Positions 11,032 through 22,733 of a stretch of DNA of 64,000 nucleotides are shown here, one piece after another. Position 1 is the stretch's first letter. The number at the start of each line of letters is the position of its first letter. The notes beneath the pieces are model-generated. The model worked only from the letters and a program-made list of their open reading frames with translations. It made no database searches and had not been told where the DNA came from. The DNA comes from Brachypodium distachyon (Eukaryota > Streptophyta > Magnoliopsida > Poales > Poaceae): the NCBI RefSeq assembly GCF_000005505.3, contig NC_016134.3:19388624-19452623 (forward strand). The letters are read 5' to 3'. The translations under genes were made by a program, and so were the position numbers.

Positions 11032-14000
11032 TCACGGGTAGAACTTGTGCAAGTGCTCAATATTCTAACTATTTTGCACCGGCAAGCCTTCTTTGGTTTC
11101 CAGCCGGGCAGCCCCCGACCTGGTCACCCGCACTACCTGGAAGGGGCCCTCACATTTCGGACTCAACTTGTTCCTGGCCTTCGTTCCTTGAATCCGGCGC
11201 AGGACAAGGTCTCCGTTCTCGAGCCCCCGGGGACGGACTCGCCTGTGATAACGACAGAGTCCCTGCTGGTAGCGTGCAGCTTGCACAGCAGCCCAGCATC
11301 GAAGCTCTTCGATGAAGTTCAGATCGTCAACCCTTTGCTCGTGTTGGCGGGAGTTGCCGTACGCGCGTACTCGGGGAGATCCGTGCTTGAGCTCGAGGGG
11401 CAGCATTGCTTCTACCCCGCCCGTTGCCCGACTAGGTGTGGTCCTGATTGACCACAACACGGGCTGGAGTTCTTCGACCCAGTGCTTCTCGTGGCCTTTG
11501 AGCTTGTCAAAGGTTCTCGTCTTCAGCCCCCGCAACACTTCCGCGTTGACTCGCTCCGCCTGCCCGTTACTTCTTGGGTGAGCAACAGACGCGAAGTGTA
11601 TTTTGGTGCCCATGCCCTCGCAGTAGGCCTGGAACACCGCGCTCGCGAATTGCGTGCCGTTGTCGATGATAATGCCGTTAGGCACACCAAACCGTCACAC
11701 AATGTTCTTGAAGAACTTGATGGCCGCCTGGGCGGTCATCTTCCGCACTGGTTCCACTTCCACCCACTTGGAGAACTTGGAGATGGCCACGAGCAAGTAC
11801 TCGTAGCCGCCAACTGCTCTCGGCAGCTTGCCGACGATGTCCAGCCCCCAGACCGCGAATGGCCACGAGGACGGGATGACCTGCAGGGCCTGCACCGGCC
11901 GGTTGCTTTTCTTCGCGTGGAACTGGCACGACTCACACGTCTTCACCAGCTGCTCCGCGTCGGCCAGGGCCGTGGGCCAGTAGAAACCATGCCGAAACGC
12001 CTTGTCGGCCAGCGCCCGGGAGGCCATATGGTGGGAGCATGTGCCTCGATGTATCTCTTCCAACAGTGTGCGCCCTTCGTCTTGGGGCACGCAGATGAGC
12101 TTGAATCCATTTGCAAGCCTGCGGTAGAGGTTTCCATCCACCACGGTGTACATTTTGGCTTGCTGGGCAACACGCTCCGTGGCGACGTCGTCTTCCGGGA
12201 GGGCCTCTCCCTTCAGGTAGCGGGTGTTTTCCACCGTCCAGGGAGGGGTCTCCTTGCCGACGCATGCCGCTACGTCAGCGGCATGGACCCCTGTTGTTGC
12301 GGGGTTTCCTTCAGTTGCCGGAGTGGCTTCCCCGCTGACCAGCTTGGGAGCGACTGAAGGCGCCGCCTGCCTGTGGCAGAACACCCCCGCCGGAGGCTTC
12401 CGGCGCTCTGCTGCCATCTTGGGTAGCTCGTCAGCCATGAAGTTGTCCTTCCGCTTGACGTGCTCAAATTGCAAACCCTTGAACTTGCGTTCTAGCTTGC
12501 GGACTTCCTCCACGTACGGTGCCATCTGCAGGCAGTCGTAGTCCTTGTTGACCTGGTTGATCACGAGCTGGGAGTCCCCGCAACCCGGCGCTTGATGTCC
12601 AAGGCGATTGCTGCCCGCAACCCGGCGAGCAAACCTTCGTACTCTGTTGTGTTGTTAGTGGAGTTTGGGAAATCGAGTTGGATAGCAAACCTCAACTGAT
12701 CCCCCATCGGTGATTCGATGATGACCCCAGCGCCAGCTCCCTGGAGGCTGAACGCGCCGTCGAAGTACAGGGTCCAGTGGCCTTCGTCCAGCCTGCCAGC
12801 TCCGGCTCCTCCTCTTCTACACCCGTTGACGTCCACTCCGCGACGAAGTCCGCCAGGGCCGCACTCTTGATGCTCCACTCGGCCACCCTCCCGGTGGCTT
12901 CATGGTCGGTGAGGGCTCGTTCAAGGCAGAACCCCGACACCACCGTGTCACGGTGCGCCTGGAAGTAGTGGCGCAGCTTGTGGGACTCAAGCAAGATCCC
13001 CAGCAGGAGCTTCTGCACCTGCGGGTACCTCGTTCGGGCGTCGCGGAGCACCGTGCTGACGAAGTACACCGGGTGCGGCACGAGCCGCTTGTGCGGTGCC
13101 GACGCTGCTGGCTCGGGGGTGGTCCCTGGGTCCAAGGCGGTTGCCGGGGGCCGTTCAGCCCCCTGCCCCACAGCCTCAGTTCCCGAAATGTCTTCCTCCC
13201 TCTCGCCAACCACCACCGAGCTGACCACCTGGGTAGTCGCTGCTAGGTAGAGTAGCAGCGGCTCGCCCAGCTTGGGGGCGACGAGGACGAGCGACGACTT
13301 CAGTTATTGTTTAAGAGCCCGGAACGCCGCCTCGGCCTCGGGGGTCCACTCTATTGGGCCCTTCTTCTTCATCACCTTGAAGAAAGGCAGGGGGCGTTCG
13401 CCCAACCTTGAGATGAAGTGGCCCAGCGCGGCAACGCAGCCGTTGAGGCGCTGGACATCCTTCACCTTGTGGGGAGCCTCCATCTTCTCGATAGCTTCTA
13501 TCTTTTGTGGGTTGGCTTGAATCCCCCTGTGTGAAACTAAGAAACCCAGAAACTGACCCGAGTCTACATGGAAGGTGCACTTCTCAGGGTTCAGCTTGAG
13601 TTTGATCCTGCGGAGGTTATCAAACGTTTCCCATAGGTCATCAATCAGCGAGTCCCCGCGCTTTGATTTGATGACGATATCGTCCATGTAGGCCTCCATG
13701 TTGCGGCCTAGCTGGGGTCCCAAACACTCGCACAGCGTGCGCTGGAATGTTGAGCCTGCGTTCTTCAACCCGAAAGGCATGCACTTGTAGCAGTAGCAGC
13801 CAACCGGGTGATGAACGCTGTTTTCTCCTCGTCTTCGACTGCCATCTTAATTTGATGGTGGCTGGAAAAGGCATCTAGAAAGCTCAGCAAGTCGCAACTA
13901 GCAGTGGAATCAACTATTTGATCGACGCGGGGTACAGGGAAAGGATCCTTGGCACACGCACGGTTAAGATTAGTAAAATACACACACATGCGAAGCTTAT

Positions 14001-14970
14001 TTCCCGCCTTGGGCACTACTATAGGGTTAGCTAACCAAGTGGGATACAGAACTTCCCTGATAGCCCCCGTAGCCTTGAGCTAGTCCACCTCTTGCTTGAT
14101 AAAATCTTTGCGCTCCTGTGCTTGCCGGCGAATCTTCTGCTTGACGGGGCGGGCATCCGGATGCACCGCAAGTCGATGCTCAATCACCTCCCTAGGGACT
14201 CCGGGAAGGTCTGACGACTCCCAAGCGAACACGTCAGCATTCTCCCGGAGGAAAGTTATGAGGGCGCTTTCCTATTTGGCGGTGAGGTTTGCACTGACGG
14301 TGACGGTGCGCTCCTCATCGCCAGCCTGGAGGGGCAACCTTTTGACCTTGGCGGCCTCTCCCTGAGCTTCCGACCCTTGCCGGGGCATGAGCTGGAGCCT
14401 GCGCTTCCCCCGGTGAGTTCTTGCGGGGTAGCGCGGGCCTTCTTCGTTACCGGGCCATCACCCGGCGAGCCTTCGTCTCCGGCAACGTCCTCGTCACCGG
14501 CGTCGGCGGCCCTGACGACCTCGCCCACGCACTAGGCCACATCCTTGAGGTCGCACTTGATGGAGAGGACGCCATGCACGGATGGCATCTTCATCACGCC
14601 GTAGGTGCAATGGGTCGCCGCCATGAACTTGATCAGCGACGGCTGACCAAGGATCCCGTTGTAGGGCAACGGGGTGTGCGCCACGTCGAACACTATGTGC
14701 TCGGTCCTGAACGCTTCCCGGGACCCGAAGGTCACCGGTAGCGTGATGCGCCCCAGGGGGCACACGATCCCGGGGTTTACACCCCGGAACGGGTCAGTGG
14801 GTTTTAGCCGCTCCACCGGCAACTGCAGCTTCTCCACTCACCTGGCGGACAGGAGGTTCAGCCCCGCTCCTTTGTCCACCAGCACCTTGGTCACCGTCAT
14901 GTTGCTCATGATCGGCGAGACCACGAAGGGTATGACCCCTGAACCCAGCTACCGCGCCGGGTGATCATGG
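11032..14970 (-). pseudogene. pol: TAT-1 pol: protease, RT, RNase H, integrase (broken)
   Basis: Reading leftward: a protease remnant with VLVDKGAG (about 14870; the usual residue after Asp is not Lys) and the ILGQPSLIKFMAATH stretch; RT with MPFGLKNAGS and YMDDIVIKS (about 13680); then a Tat-type second RNase H. The integrase has the HHCC finger (about 12030-11930), WGLDIV, an IIDNGTQF form of the second Asp site, and NGQAERVN. The copy is cut by many frameshifts (near 13790, 13300, 12870 and 12560) and a deletion that removes the residues before VEAMLPLE in the integrase C-terminus (about 11430). The last codons are NS-TAG-NIEHL, then TGA at 11032-11034. The same TAG is present in TAT-4. 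No part can yield a full polyprotein. Confidence 0.85.
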
Positions 14971-15047
14971 CGCTGAAGGTGATCGGCACGTGCGACCATC
15001 TCAGCGGCTGCTGCGGCTCCGCGTCCGGCAACAGCGCGCACACGTCA

Positions 15048-16060
15048 TGATATGGACATGATCACCATGGATACGACCATTAGAACCCTAATTGTTGGTG
15101 TATCTAATAAAAATTATAATCAGGTTAATTCAATTACAAAATGTTTTCAATATGTTACTTGCAATGAGGCGGAGCTACTATCTTGTGTAATCTTATTATG
15201 TAGGCATCTTATTGAACTTTACAAATCCAAAGTGAAGATGAAGTGTTATAGCCTGCAAAGGGAGATTCAAAGTGAAGCCTATCAAGTCTAATTTCCAACA
15301 AATCAAACGGCACATGATTCGGAGCTTGCTAGAGAAAGATATCACGAATTAAAGTTGAATCCGATTCGGGTCCGAGCTGTCAGGAGACCCGAATTTGTTT
15401 TAATCACCCAGGCCGCATCCGGAGTCCAAATCAAGCAAACAAGTACTTGTTGGAAAGGTAATTACAAGACCTTTCCAACGGATCTGGCCCCATCAAGAGA
15501 TTCGACTCGTGCTGACCGTGGCGGACAAAACAAGCTGACGGATCTGTTTTTCTGTTTCCTAAAGAGTTGTAGTTTGTTAGGAAAGTTAGAGATAGAGTTT
15601 GATTTCGGACTCCTTATTCAAGGTGGACGAAAATATCTCTCCCTCCTCCTTTATATACCCCATGAGCCCCCCTAAGGAGCCTTGGGTTTTGATTAGATAA
15701 AGTTTAGCCATTTTTGCTACTTTCGTGTAATCGCGTGTGTCGGTTAGACCACCTGTTTTACCGTCGTCAAGACTCCAACTTATCGTCTCGTTGAGACATT
15801 GGTTTGATATAGTATATTCGCAATTTTAGATTGTATCCGCTATTTATCTTGTTCTTGCTTGTTCTTCGATTGCTTGCAGGAACAAAGACCTTCGTGGTCA
15901 GGTTGATCGTGCCCCCGCGTGATCAATAACCCTTTGGAGTTGGTGTATCGATTGCTAAGGCGCTGCTTCCTAGGCCATAGTCGGATCGTCAACGTCACCT
16001 CCTACCCAAATCGAGAGTTACCAATCTCATCGAAAGATCGGGCCACCCGCACCCGTATCA
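15048..16060 (+). mobile_element. LTR-X copy B, solo LTR with perfect 5-bp duplication
   Basis: A 1,013-bp segment with ends TGATATGG and CCGTATCA, flanked by CGTCA at 15043-15047 and 16061-16065. A TATATA box at 15652 fits an LTR promoter in plus orientation. It splits the TAT-1 coding region between the LTRDV and CALLPD residues that are contiguous in TAT-4 (about 43675-43700). No primer site or genes follow, so it is a solo LTR left by LTR-LTR recombination. I cannot assign the family. Confidence 0.85.
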
Positions 16061-16065
16061 CGTCA

Positions 16066-19000
16066 CAGGCAAGGCGCTTCAATGCGGCGTGGGATGGGAG
16101 AGCGTAAGGTCCCCCATGGATGTAGGTGACGTCGCAGGGCTCCTTGAAGCCCGGCTCATCGCCGCCAGTGCAGTCGGACTCGCGCTGCTCCTCAGCGTTA
16201 GCCCTGTCTCGTCCCCCGGGGGGGGGGGGGCTCCCTGCCGGTGCGGGCTTGGCCGCATCCTCCCAGGACTTCCTCCCTGCCGACGTTGCCACCGGCAGGT
16301 TTCGGCCCCGCTCTGGGGTCGTTTGGGCAATCTCGGGAGAGATGCCCGATGTCGCCACAGTTGAAGCAGGCGCCGGCTGCTCGACGCTCCTCGTGGCGCT
16401 GTTCGCGCCGCTGCTTGATACCCTGCAGGATGCAGCAGTTCTGCGCGTCTTGGGTGGAATTGGCGTGGATGGGGCAGCGGGGCGCGTCGTCCTGCTTGCC
16501 GCTAGACCCGCCACCGGGCGAGGCCTTCTTCGCAGGCCTCGCGGCAGCAGCCCCCGACTCCGCGGCGAGGACTTGCTTCCCGCTGCGCTTGCGGGAACCC
16601 TTCTTCTGCAAACCCTCCTGAGGGGTCGCGGCAGCTTTAGCTGCTAGTTCGGGCGCTAAGCGCCCTTCCTCGGTCATGGCACACTTGTGTGCCAGGGCGT
16701 ACAGATCCTGCGTCGTCCGGATCCGATGCGTGCTTAGCTTCTCGCGCATCTAGGGGTCACGGACGTTGATGGTGAAGGTGTTGATGATGGCAGCTGCCTT
16801 CGCCTCCGGGATGGAGTAGGAGAGACTGGAGAAGTGGTTGACGAAGCTCCGCAACGTCGCTCCCGGCTTCTGCACTACACAGCTCCGCCATGGTTTCCGG
16901 ACGCTTGTAGCCGCCCTGGAACGCGCTCACGAACTACTCGCGCAGGGTCCGCCCAAGTGGCGATGGACCCGGCAGGCAGGTGGAGCAGCCAGGTTCTCGC
17001 TGATCCTTTCAGGACCATTGGGTACCAGTTGGCTCTGTCCTTGTCGTCGGCGCTGATGGCATGCATCCCCAACGTGTAGGTCAGGAGGAAATGTTTGGGA
17101 TTCACGGTCTCATCGTACGTACCGAGCATGGGCGCTCGGAACATATGGGGCCATGTCACCCGCCGCAACTCGCGCGTGAACGCGGTGTAGCCATCCTCGG
17201 GGCCCATAGGAGCATCCTCCTGCTCCTCCGGGCGCGGGCGCTCTACCTTGCGCCGGCGTCGGCGCTCTAGGTGCTGACGCAGATCCTCCTGCTGGCGGGC
17301 ATTCAAGATGCCGCGCACGTCACCTCGCGCGACGGTGGGCGACGAGTCTAAGGAACCCTCCGGGTCTCCGCCTCCCGGACCTCCATGCGGGGGAGGGTTT
17401 TCCCCCTGTCGCGAGGTGCGGGGCGCGTCTCCACGCCCTGGTTTCTGCCCGCGGCCCGAGCCTGCCGGCCCGCCTTCGCCCTGTGGCTGTTGGGCGGCGA
17501 GCGCGAGGAGCACGTCCAGCTCCTCACTCCATGCCTCATGCGCCAGCGTGCCCTGCTGCGGCTCATACCGCACCATGACCCGCGCGGCGATGATGGCCTC
17601 CGCCGGGGTTCCCGAGCGGCTGCCCTCCGCTCTATCCCCGGACCCACCCGGGTGCGCGGGGTGCGACCCCGTCGGCATCGCTCGTGACACGGGGTGCTCG
17701 TGGCGTAGCTGACGCTGCGTGCCTTCGTCCCGCGATTCGACTCGCTGGCCGGCGCAAGGAGCACCATGGCGGCTCGCACGACTGTGAAGGGGCACGTAGA
17801 GATAAACAAAAACTTTTCCTACGCGAACTCCCAAGATCTAGCCGAGGTAGAAGGCCACGAGGATTACCACTAGACGCGCAGTTGCGGATTATTGATGCAG
17901 CGCCTTGATGCAGTGCAGTCCCTCGATCCGATCCAGCCGATCCAATCCCGCGATCGTCGAAGTGCTGAACGTACAGCACCTCTGCCGGTATCCACACGTG
18001 CGGGGAGGAGCTCCGGCGGCGGACTGCTAGGTCCGGTGCGACGGTTGAACTGAATCGGGCTAGGGTTCTCAACGCATGAGAGTGGAAAAAACCGTTGCCC
18101 CTTAGGCATCCCACGCCCCTGCTTATATATCGAGTGGAAGTGGGCTCCAAGCCTTGTGGCCCATCCACCCTGCGAGTCCAACTCGCATTGTCAGCCCAAT
18201 TCCAGTTCGGGTCCAACCCGACCAAATACTTGCTCCCGCTCTTAAGTGTGTGACCCCGCAGGCTCATGGCGACTTGGACACGATTGGAGTCCGACTCACA
18301 ATCGATCAATCGGTAGCGGCTCCTAGCAGAACGTGCCGACTCCCAAGTACCATCGAGTCATGACGACGTACCTTCCAATGTGACATACATCTTAGTCCCT
18401 TTTGCCTCACAATATACCTTGTCGAACTATAGGCGATTAATCGTCATCCCTTTAATAGTTCAACTCTCTTCTCGATCTGTGATATACGATTCATCCGACT
18501 AACTCTTAGTCGATCGACCCGGTTAACAGTTAACCAAGTCGCGCATGGCCATGCTTCCTGAATCATATCACTCGAGAGGGCCCAGAGAATATCTCTCCAG
18601 TCGGAGGGGCAAAATCCCATCTTGGTTATCCACATCACACAGCTTGATTCTCAGTCAACCCGAACTCTGCCTTTATAACTGCCCTGTTACGGAACAACGT
18701 TTGACAGAACCTAAGTTGGTGATCCACAACTCGGATTGTGCGATAACCTCAGGTCGAAGGATTACATTGATTGAGACATGCAAATGACGACCTACTCGTT
18801 GCATCTCAATATGGGTCAGTCCGACTCGCTAAACTCTTTAGCCGAGTCCGTGTAAGCTGGAATGACATCACCATGCCCATGACAAGTGGAACCGAGTCAT
18901 CAGCCAACTTTCACATTAGTCTAGGTTATGTGTCCAGCACAACCTCAATGACTAAGTAAATTTAGTATGAACAACATGAATACATAGTTCCACAATCAAA

Positions 19001-19285
19001 TCACATATTCAATGATACATATCAGATGTTCAAACAAGGACAACTTAATAATATTTATGAATACATTGGGAATTACATCATACATGATTGCCTCTAGGGC
19101 ATATTCCCAACAGACTGGCCCCGGCACTGGGGGGCCGTCGGCCCCCTCAGCTGCAATTGCTGCGCACGTGAGGGTTCAGGAAAATCCTGAACCCGCGACG
19201 CGGGCTGCGCGTCGTGGGACCGCGTGTGTGCCGTTGGGGCTTCACGTGGATCGATCCGAGGGTCACCAGCCCGCTTGGGAGGCAT
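16066..19285 (-). pseudogene. gag: TAT-1 gag, interrupted by the ANG solo LTR
   Basis: The ATG at 19285 begins MPPKRAGDPRIDPRE. The frame runs to 19113, is interrupted by the solo LTR, and resumes leftward at 17779. The central capsid-like part (LGTYDETVNPKHFLLTYTLG, then WYPMVLKGSARTWLLHLP) lies near 17150-16970 and is followed by a frameshift near 16950. The C-terminal part holds the zinc knuckle CFNCGDIGHLSRDC (about 16365-16325). The TAT-4 gag at 42211-43257 is the parallel copy. The intact family protein would bind genomic RNA and form particles. Confidence 0.8.
17785..19112 (-). mobile_element. ANG: Angela/BARE-type Copia solo LTR
   Basis: On the minus strand it starts TGTTGGGAATATGCCCTAG and ends in a CTAGATCTTGGG...CCCCTTCA tail, both familiar from Angela/BARE/RIRE1 elements of grasses. 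Its length is 1,328 bp. It is flanked by a perfect duplication GACTG (17780-17784 and 19113-19117). A TATATAAG box lies near 18125 on the minus strand. The gag sequence of TAT-1 continues on both sides, so one clean insertion followed by LTR-LTR recombination explains it. Confidence 0.9.
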
Positions 19286-19377
19286 GGTAGTTGGCCCTGT
19301 CATCGAGGAAGACGAGGACGGTGTTGGTGCAGATGCTGCCGCCGGCGGTCACCGGTGTGCTCTCCTCACGCGCCCCC
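19286..19377 (-). other. TAT-1 leader with decayed primer binding site
   Basis: Next to the LTR end at 19378 the minus strand reads GGGGGCGCGTGAGGAG. TAT-4 has the intact TGGCGCGCCAGGTAGGGG at this spot. The remainder is the untranslated leader before the gag ATG. Confidence 0.55.
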
Positions 19378-20291
19378 TGTCGTTGCGCGGGGCACCGACA
19401 CCGGGGGCGTGCTGGCACACCCCCTTCTAGGTTTGGCAGGGGCGTCAGGGATCGCTTCGGCGATCGCCGGCGTGGCCGATGGCATAGGCAAACTGCAAAG
19501 TGATCCACCCAGAATGCGTGCAAGCTAGGAACACATGGACACACGTTTTTAACCAGGTTCGAGCCACCCGGAGGTGTAAAACCCTACGTCCTGCTTGTCT
19601 GAGCCCGTATTATTGCAAAACCGAGTGTTTACAGGTGGCCGGGTGAGGTCCCGGGTACACTCTCCTATCTGGCCAAGTGATCCTTACCCTGCTCTGCTAA
19701 AGCTAGAAGCTGATTCTGAGCTGACCGAGCTGAATCCAAAGAATAGCCTACTGGAACCCACTGGGATTCGAACGAACGAACCACCACCCAACCCTTTGAC
19801 CGTCGGCGGGGGTCCTCCTTTTGTAGCAAGGGGATACCACAGATGCCACGGTGCATGCATTACAAGTGTCAAGCAAGGAGACACGGCAACTCCCCCTCGG
19901 TGCGCTGGTGAGCGTGCAGGAGCGCCAACTCCGCTGCTAGGGGTCTAAAACCCTAAGAGTAGGATTGGACAGCCACCGTTCACCTGACTTAGACGGGTAA
20001 CACCCCTCCTCTCAGCTCATTTAATGCGCCGTGCGCCTCACTCCTCGCCCTGGCGAGACTGCGCACTCGACGCCTGGCACGCGCCCGCATGGCGCCGTTG
20101 CTCTGCCCGCTAGGCCCCACCCTTGTGACGGGAGCCTATGCCCAGGAACCCCTCCTCCCAGCAAGTGGCTTCCCGGGATGCGCCCAGGCCTGACCACACC
20201 CGGAAACCCCCTCCCGGCAAGTGTCTTCTCGGGAGGTGTCCCGGCGGGAATATTCCCCGAAGCCCCGCTAGCCCTTCCAACTGGTGCGACA
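19378..20291 (-). repeat. Shared LTR: 5' LTR of TAT-1 and 3' LTR of TAT-2
   Basis: A 914-bp LTR with minus-strand ends TGTCGCACC (20291) and GCGCAACGACA (19378). Its left side borders the gag leader of TAT-1; its right side borders the promoter of the TAT-2 antisense gene. One LTR between two interiors in the same orientation is the product expected from recombination between tandem or overlapping elements. Confidence 0.85.
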
Positions 20292-20701
20292 GTAGCCCCC
20301 GGGTGTGGGCCGGCAACACCTATTCCCGGACGAGCTTTCCCCAGGTCGGTTGCCGGGCTACGCTCTCAACCGACGCATGGGCCCCGATCCGCCTCGGGCC
20401 CGCGTCTCTTCGCTGCCCCTAGTACTTCGCCGTTATAGACAGAGTAGTGGGCGCGTGATTTCTGCCCTAACCTCCCCCTTAAATAGGGAAGTTAAGGCCA
20501 CTCCCCGCATTACTCCTTTTGATTAGGAGTTATCCCCGCGCACCCGTAGGGTACGGAATTGGCCGTTACCAAACGGCCGGGTGCTATAAAGTTTTTACTG
20601 TTTCCAAAAAGGGGAAAACACTCTGCTCCCCACGGCCTTCGCCTTCAACCTCCTTCGCATCTCGCACCCGAGTGTTCTTGCTAGCTTCCACCCCTGTTCC
20701 C
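20292..20701 (+). promoter_or_regulatory. Promoter and 5' leader of the TAT-2 antisense gene
   Basis: TATAAAG at 20585-20591 is 117 bp before the ATG at 20702. The flanking motif GCTATAAAGTTTTTACTG is shared with TAT-3 and, slightly changed, with TAT-1. The upstream GAGTTATCCCCGCG and GGCCACTCCCCGCATTAC blocks recur in all four copies. Confidence 0.6.
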
Positions 20702-22486
20702 ATGGCGCCCCCCACCACCAGGAAGGAAAAAGAGGTGCAGGTCTCGAAGAGAGCGGCAGCCAGTTGGAGTGAGGCAGCAACCAAGGCAGCCGCCGACAAA
20801 GACCGGAGGAAGCGGGAGATGCGGGCCACGCTCGCCTTCTACCGGCCTAGCTACAACGGCGAGGCGCTGGACAAGATCCGGCACGCCGTCACCTTCCCCG
20901 CGGGCGCCGAGCACCAGGACAAGGACTTCCGGGTGTTCGGGCGCTTCATCCTCATCGGGCTGGTGCCACCGTTCTCGCAGTTCCTCCACGCGCTGATGGA
21001 GTCGTACCAGCTGTGGGTGGCGCAGCTCCATCCCACGTCGCTCTTCCTCCTCGCCACCTTCCAGTTCCTCTGCAAAGCATTCATAGGGGTGATGCCGTCG
21101 GTGGCGCTCTTCCACCACTACTTCTACCCCTGGATCGATAACGCGAAGGCGATGTCGTCGGGGGTGGTGTTCCCCGCCCGCGACCAGATGAAGTCCGAGT
21201 ACATCGTTCGGCCGGGGAAGAAGATCGAGAAGGAGTGGCGGGGAGACTGGTGCTCGGTCCGAGTGGAGGACCCCTAGGAGTTCATCCTCTCGCCCACGGA
21301 GTTGTCGGAACCCCACAGCGGCTGGCAGAACAGGTACCACCACGATGCCGATCTCCTCCCCATCGTGGAGAAGATAAGGGCACTGCGGCTGGCGGGGCTC
21401 GCCGACGTGGACGTGGCGCGCTCCTTCATTAGCCGGCGCATCGCACCCCTCCAACTGCGCTCCCGACCCGCGTGGATGTACATGGGCGCCGAGGACAGGA
21501 CACGCCTCCGCCGCGAAGCCGTGGACTTGGAATCCCTCAAGGTGTGGGTGAGAGGGATCTCCGGGAGAACCTACCCGCAACGGGGTTCCCGCCGGGGGTC
21601 ATCTCCCTCCACGCCGGCGTCGCGGGGCTCAACAACATCATCGCTGCCTTCCCGCCCTGCAACGAGTGGGGGTTGACGGACGATACCCCCACTCGGGCCC
21701 CGCACGCTCCCCTGCCGGCACCTCGCGGGAAGCAGGTTCTCGAGGAGAGCGGGGGCGAATCTGAGACGAGCTGGCCCTCCCTCTAGTCCCTGGACAACGA
21801 GGCGGGCCAGCCTGCGGCGTCCCAGGAAATCATCCCTTTTGACGACGACGATGACGATAGTGATGACGCGCCCTTGATCGTGCGGAGATCAAGGGCGTAC
21901 GCAGCAGCCGCGGCTGCCTCCTCCGCTCCAGCAGCGGTATTCGCCGCTCCGGCGTCAACGTCCGCCCCAGTGGCGGCGGCCAACCCTGCCGTGGCAGCCG
22001 CCCAGGGACATCCGCTGGCAGCTCAGCGGTGACCACAGCCGCTGTGGTGTCCGGGGCCACGGCGGCGACCACCCCAGCGCGGCTCCCAGCCCTGCGGTGG
22101 AAGCCGCCTCTGGGGCGTCCCCCGGTACCTCGACGGCGACCACACCTGTGGGGGACGCAGGAGCCACGGCGGCTGTTGGGGCCGTGGCCGCACCCATGCC
22201 AGGGGCGCCCCTGGCGCCGCGGTAGCCTCGCCGACCCCTCCCGCGATGCCCCGGGTCACGGCACCCCCACGGGCACCCATGACACTGCCCGCTCGGGGGG
22301 TCTTCCAGACCGACTCGCCGGCGAGCGCCCGCAAGAGGGGGAGGGGCGACTCCCCGCCCGCCCCGCCGAGCAAGAAGGCGCGTGTGGACGCCGGCGGTGC
22401 TGCCGACCCCGGGGCCGCTGGGGCTAGGAGCCCCGCCACCGCACCCACCGGCGACCCAACTCCAACGCAGGGGGCGCTGGCAACAG

Positions 22487-22563
22487 GTACGGCTCCATCT
22501 TGTCTCATTTGCTGCACTTTCAATTGTTAGTTAATCACACAACCATACCTTTTCCTTCCACAG
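22487..22563 (+). other. Intron 1 of the TAT-2 antisense gene (77 bp)
   Basis: The donor is AACAG|GTACGG and the acceptor TTCCTTCCACAG|AC, with a pyrimidine-rich tract. Phase 1: the leftover G joins AC to make the next codon, and exon 2 is open. Confidence 0.75.
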
Positions 22564-22656
22564 ACTGCACTTTGCCCATGGCAAACCTCTCGGAGGCGCC
22601 CGTCGGGACGGACGAGGTGGGGGAGGCTCCCCCCGCATGTCCAACGGCCTCGCAGG

Positions 22657-22733
22657 GTAACCACTCTGGTCCCCTTCCTCTTGTTTCCGGTTATCCTTTT
22701 GCTCGCCGATCCTTACACTCTTTGTTGCGGCAG
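22657..22733 (+). other. Intron 2 of the TAT-2 antisense gene (77 bp)
   Basis: The donor is GCAGG|GTAACC and the acceptor TTGTTGCGGCAG|GC. Phase 1. The equivalent TAT-4 intron (51572-51648) is also 77 bp and also phase 1. Confidence 0.75.

Larger units (their letters stand above)
3171..20291 (-). mobile_element. TAT-1: Tat-lineage Ty3/gypsy element with antisense gene
   Basis: On the minus strand the order is 5' LTR (19378-20291), decayed primer site, gag, protease, RT, RNase H, integrase, spacer with palindrome array, antisense gene on the plus strand, and 3' LTR (3171-4061). Every coding part is broken. Three solo LTRs interrupt it: ANG in gag, LTR-X copy B between gag and protease, and LTR-X copy A in the antisense gene. 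Its 5' LTR also serves as the 3' LTR of TAT-2, giving an LTR-interior-LTR-interior tandem typical of recombination between elements of one family. The pol proteins closely parallel those of TAT-4 segment by segment. Confidence 0.85.
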
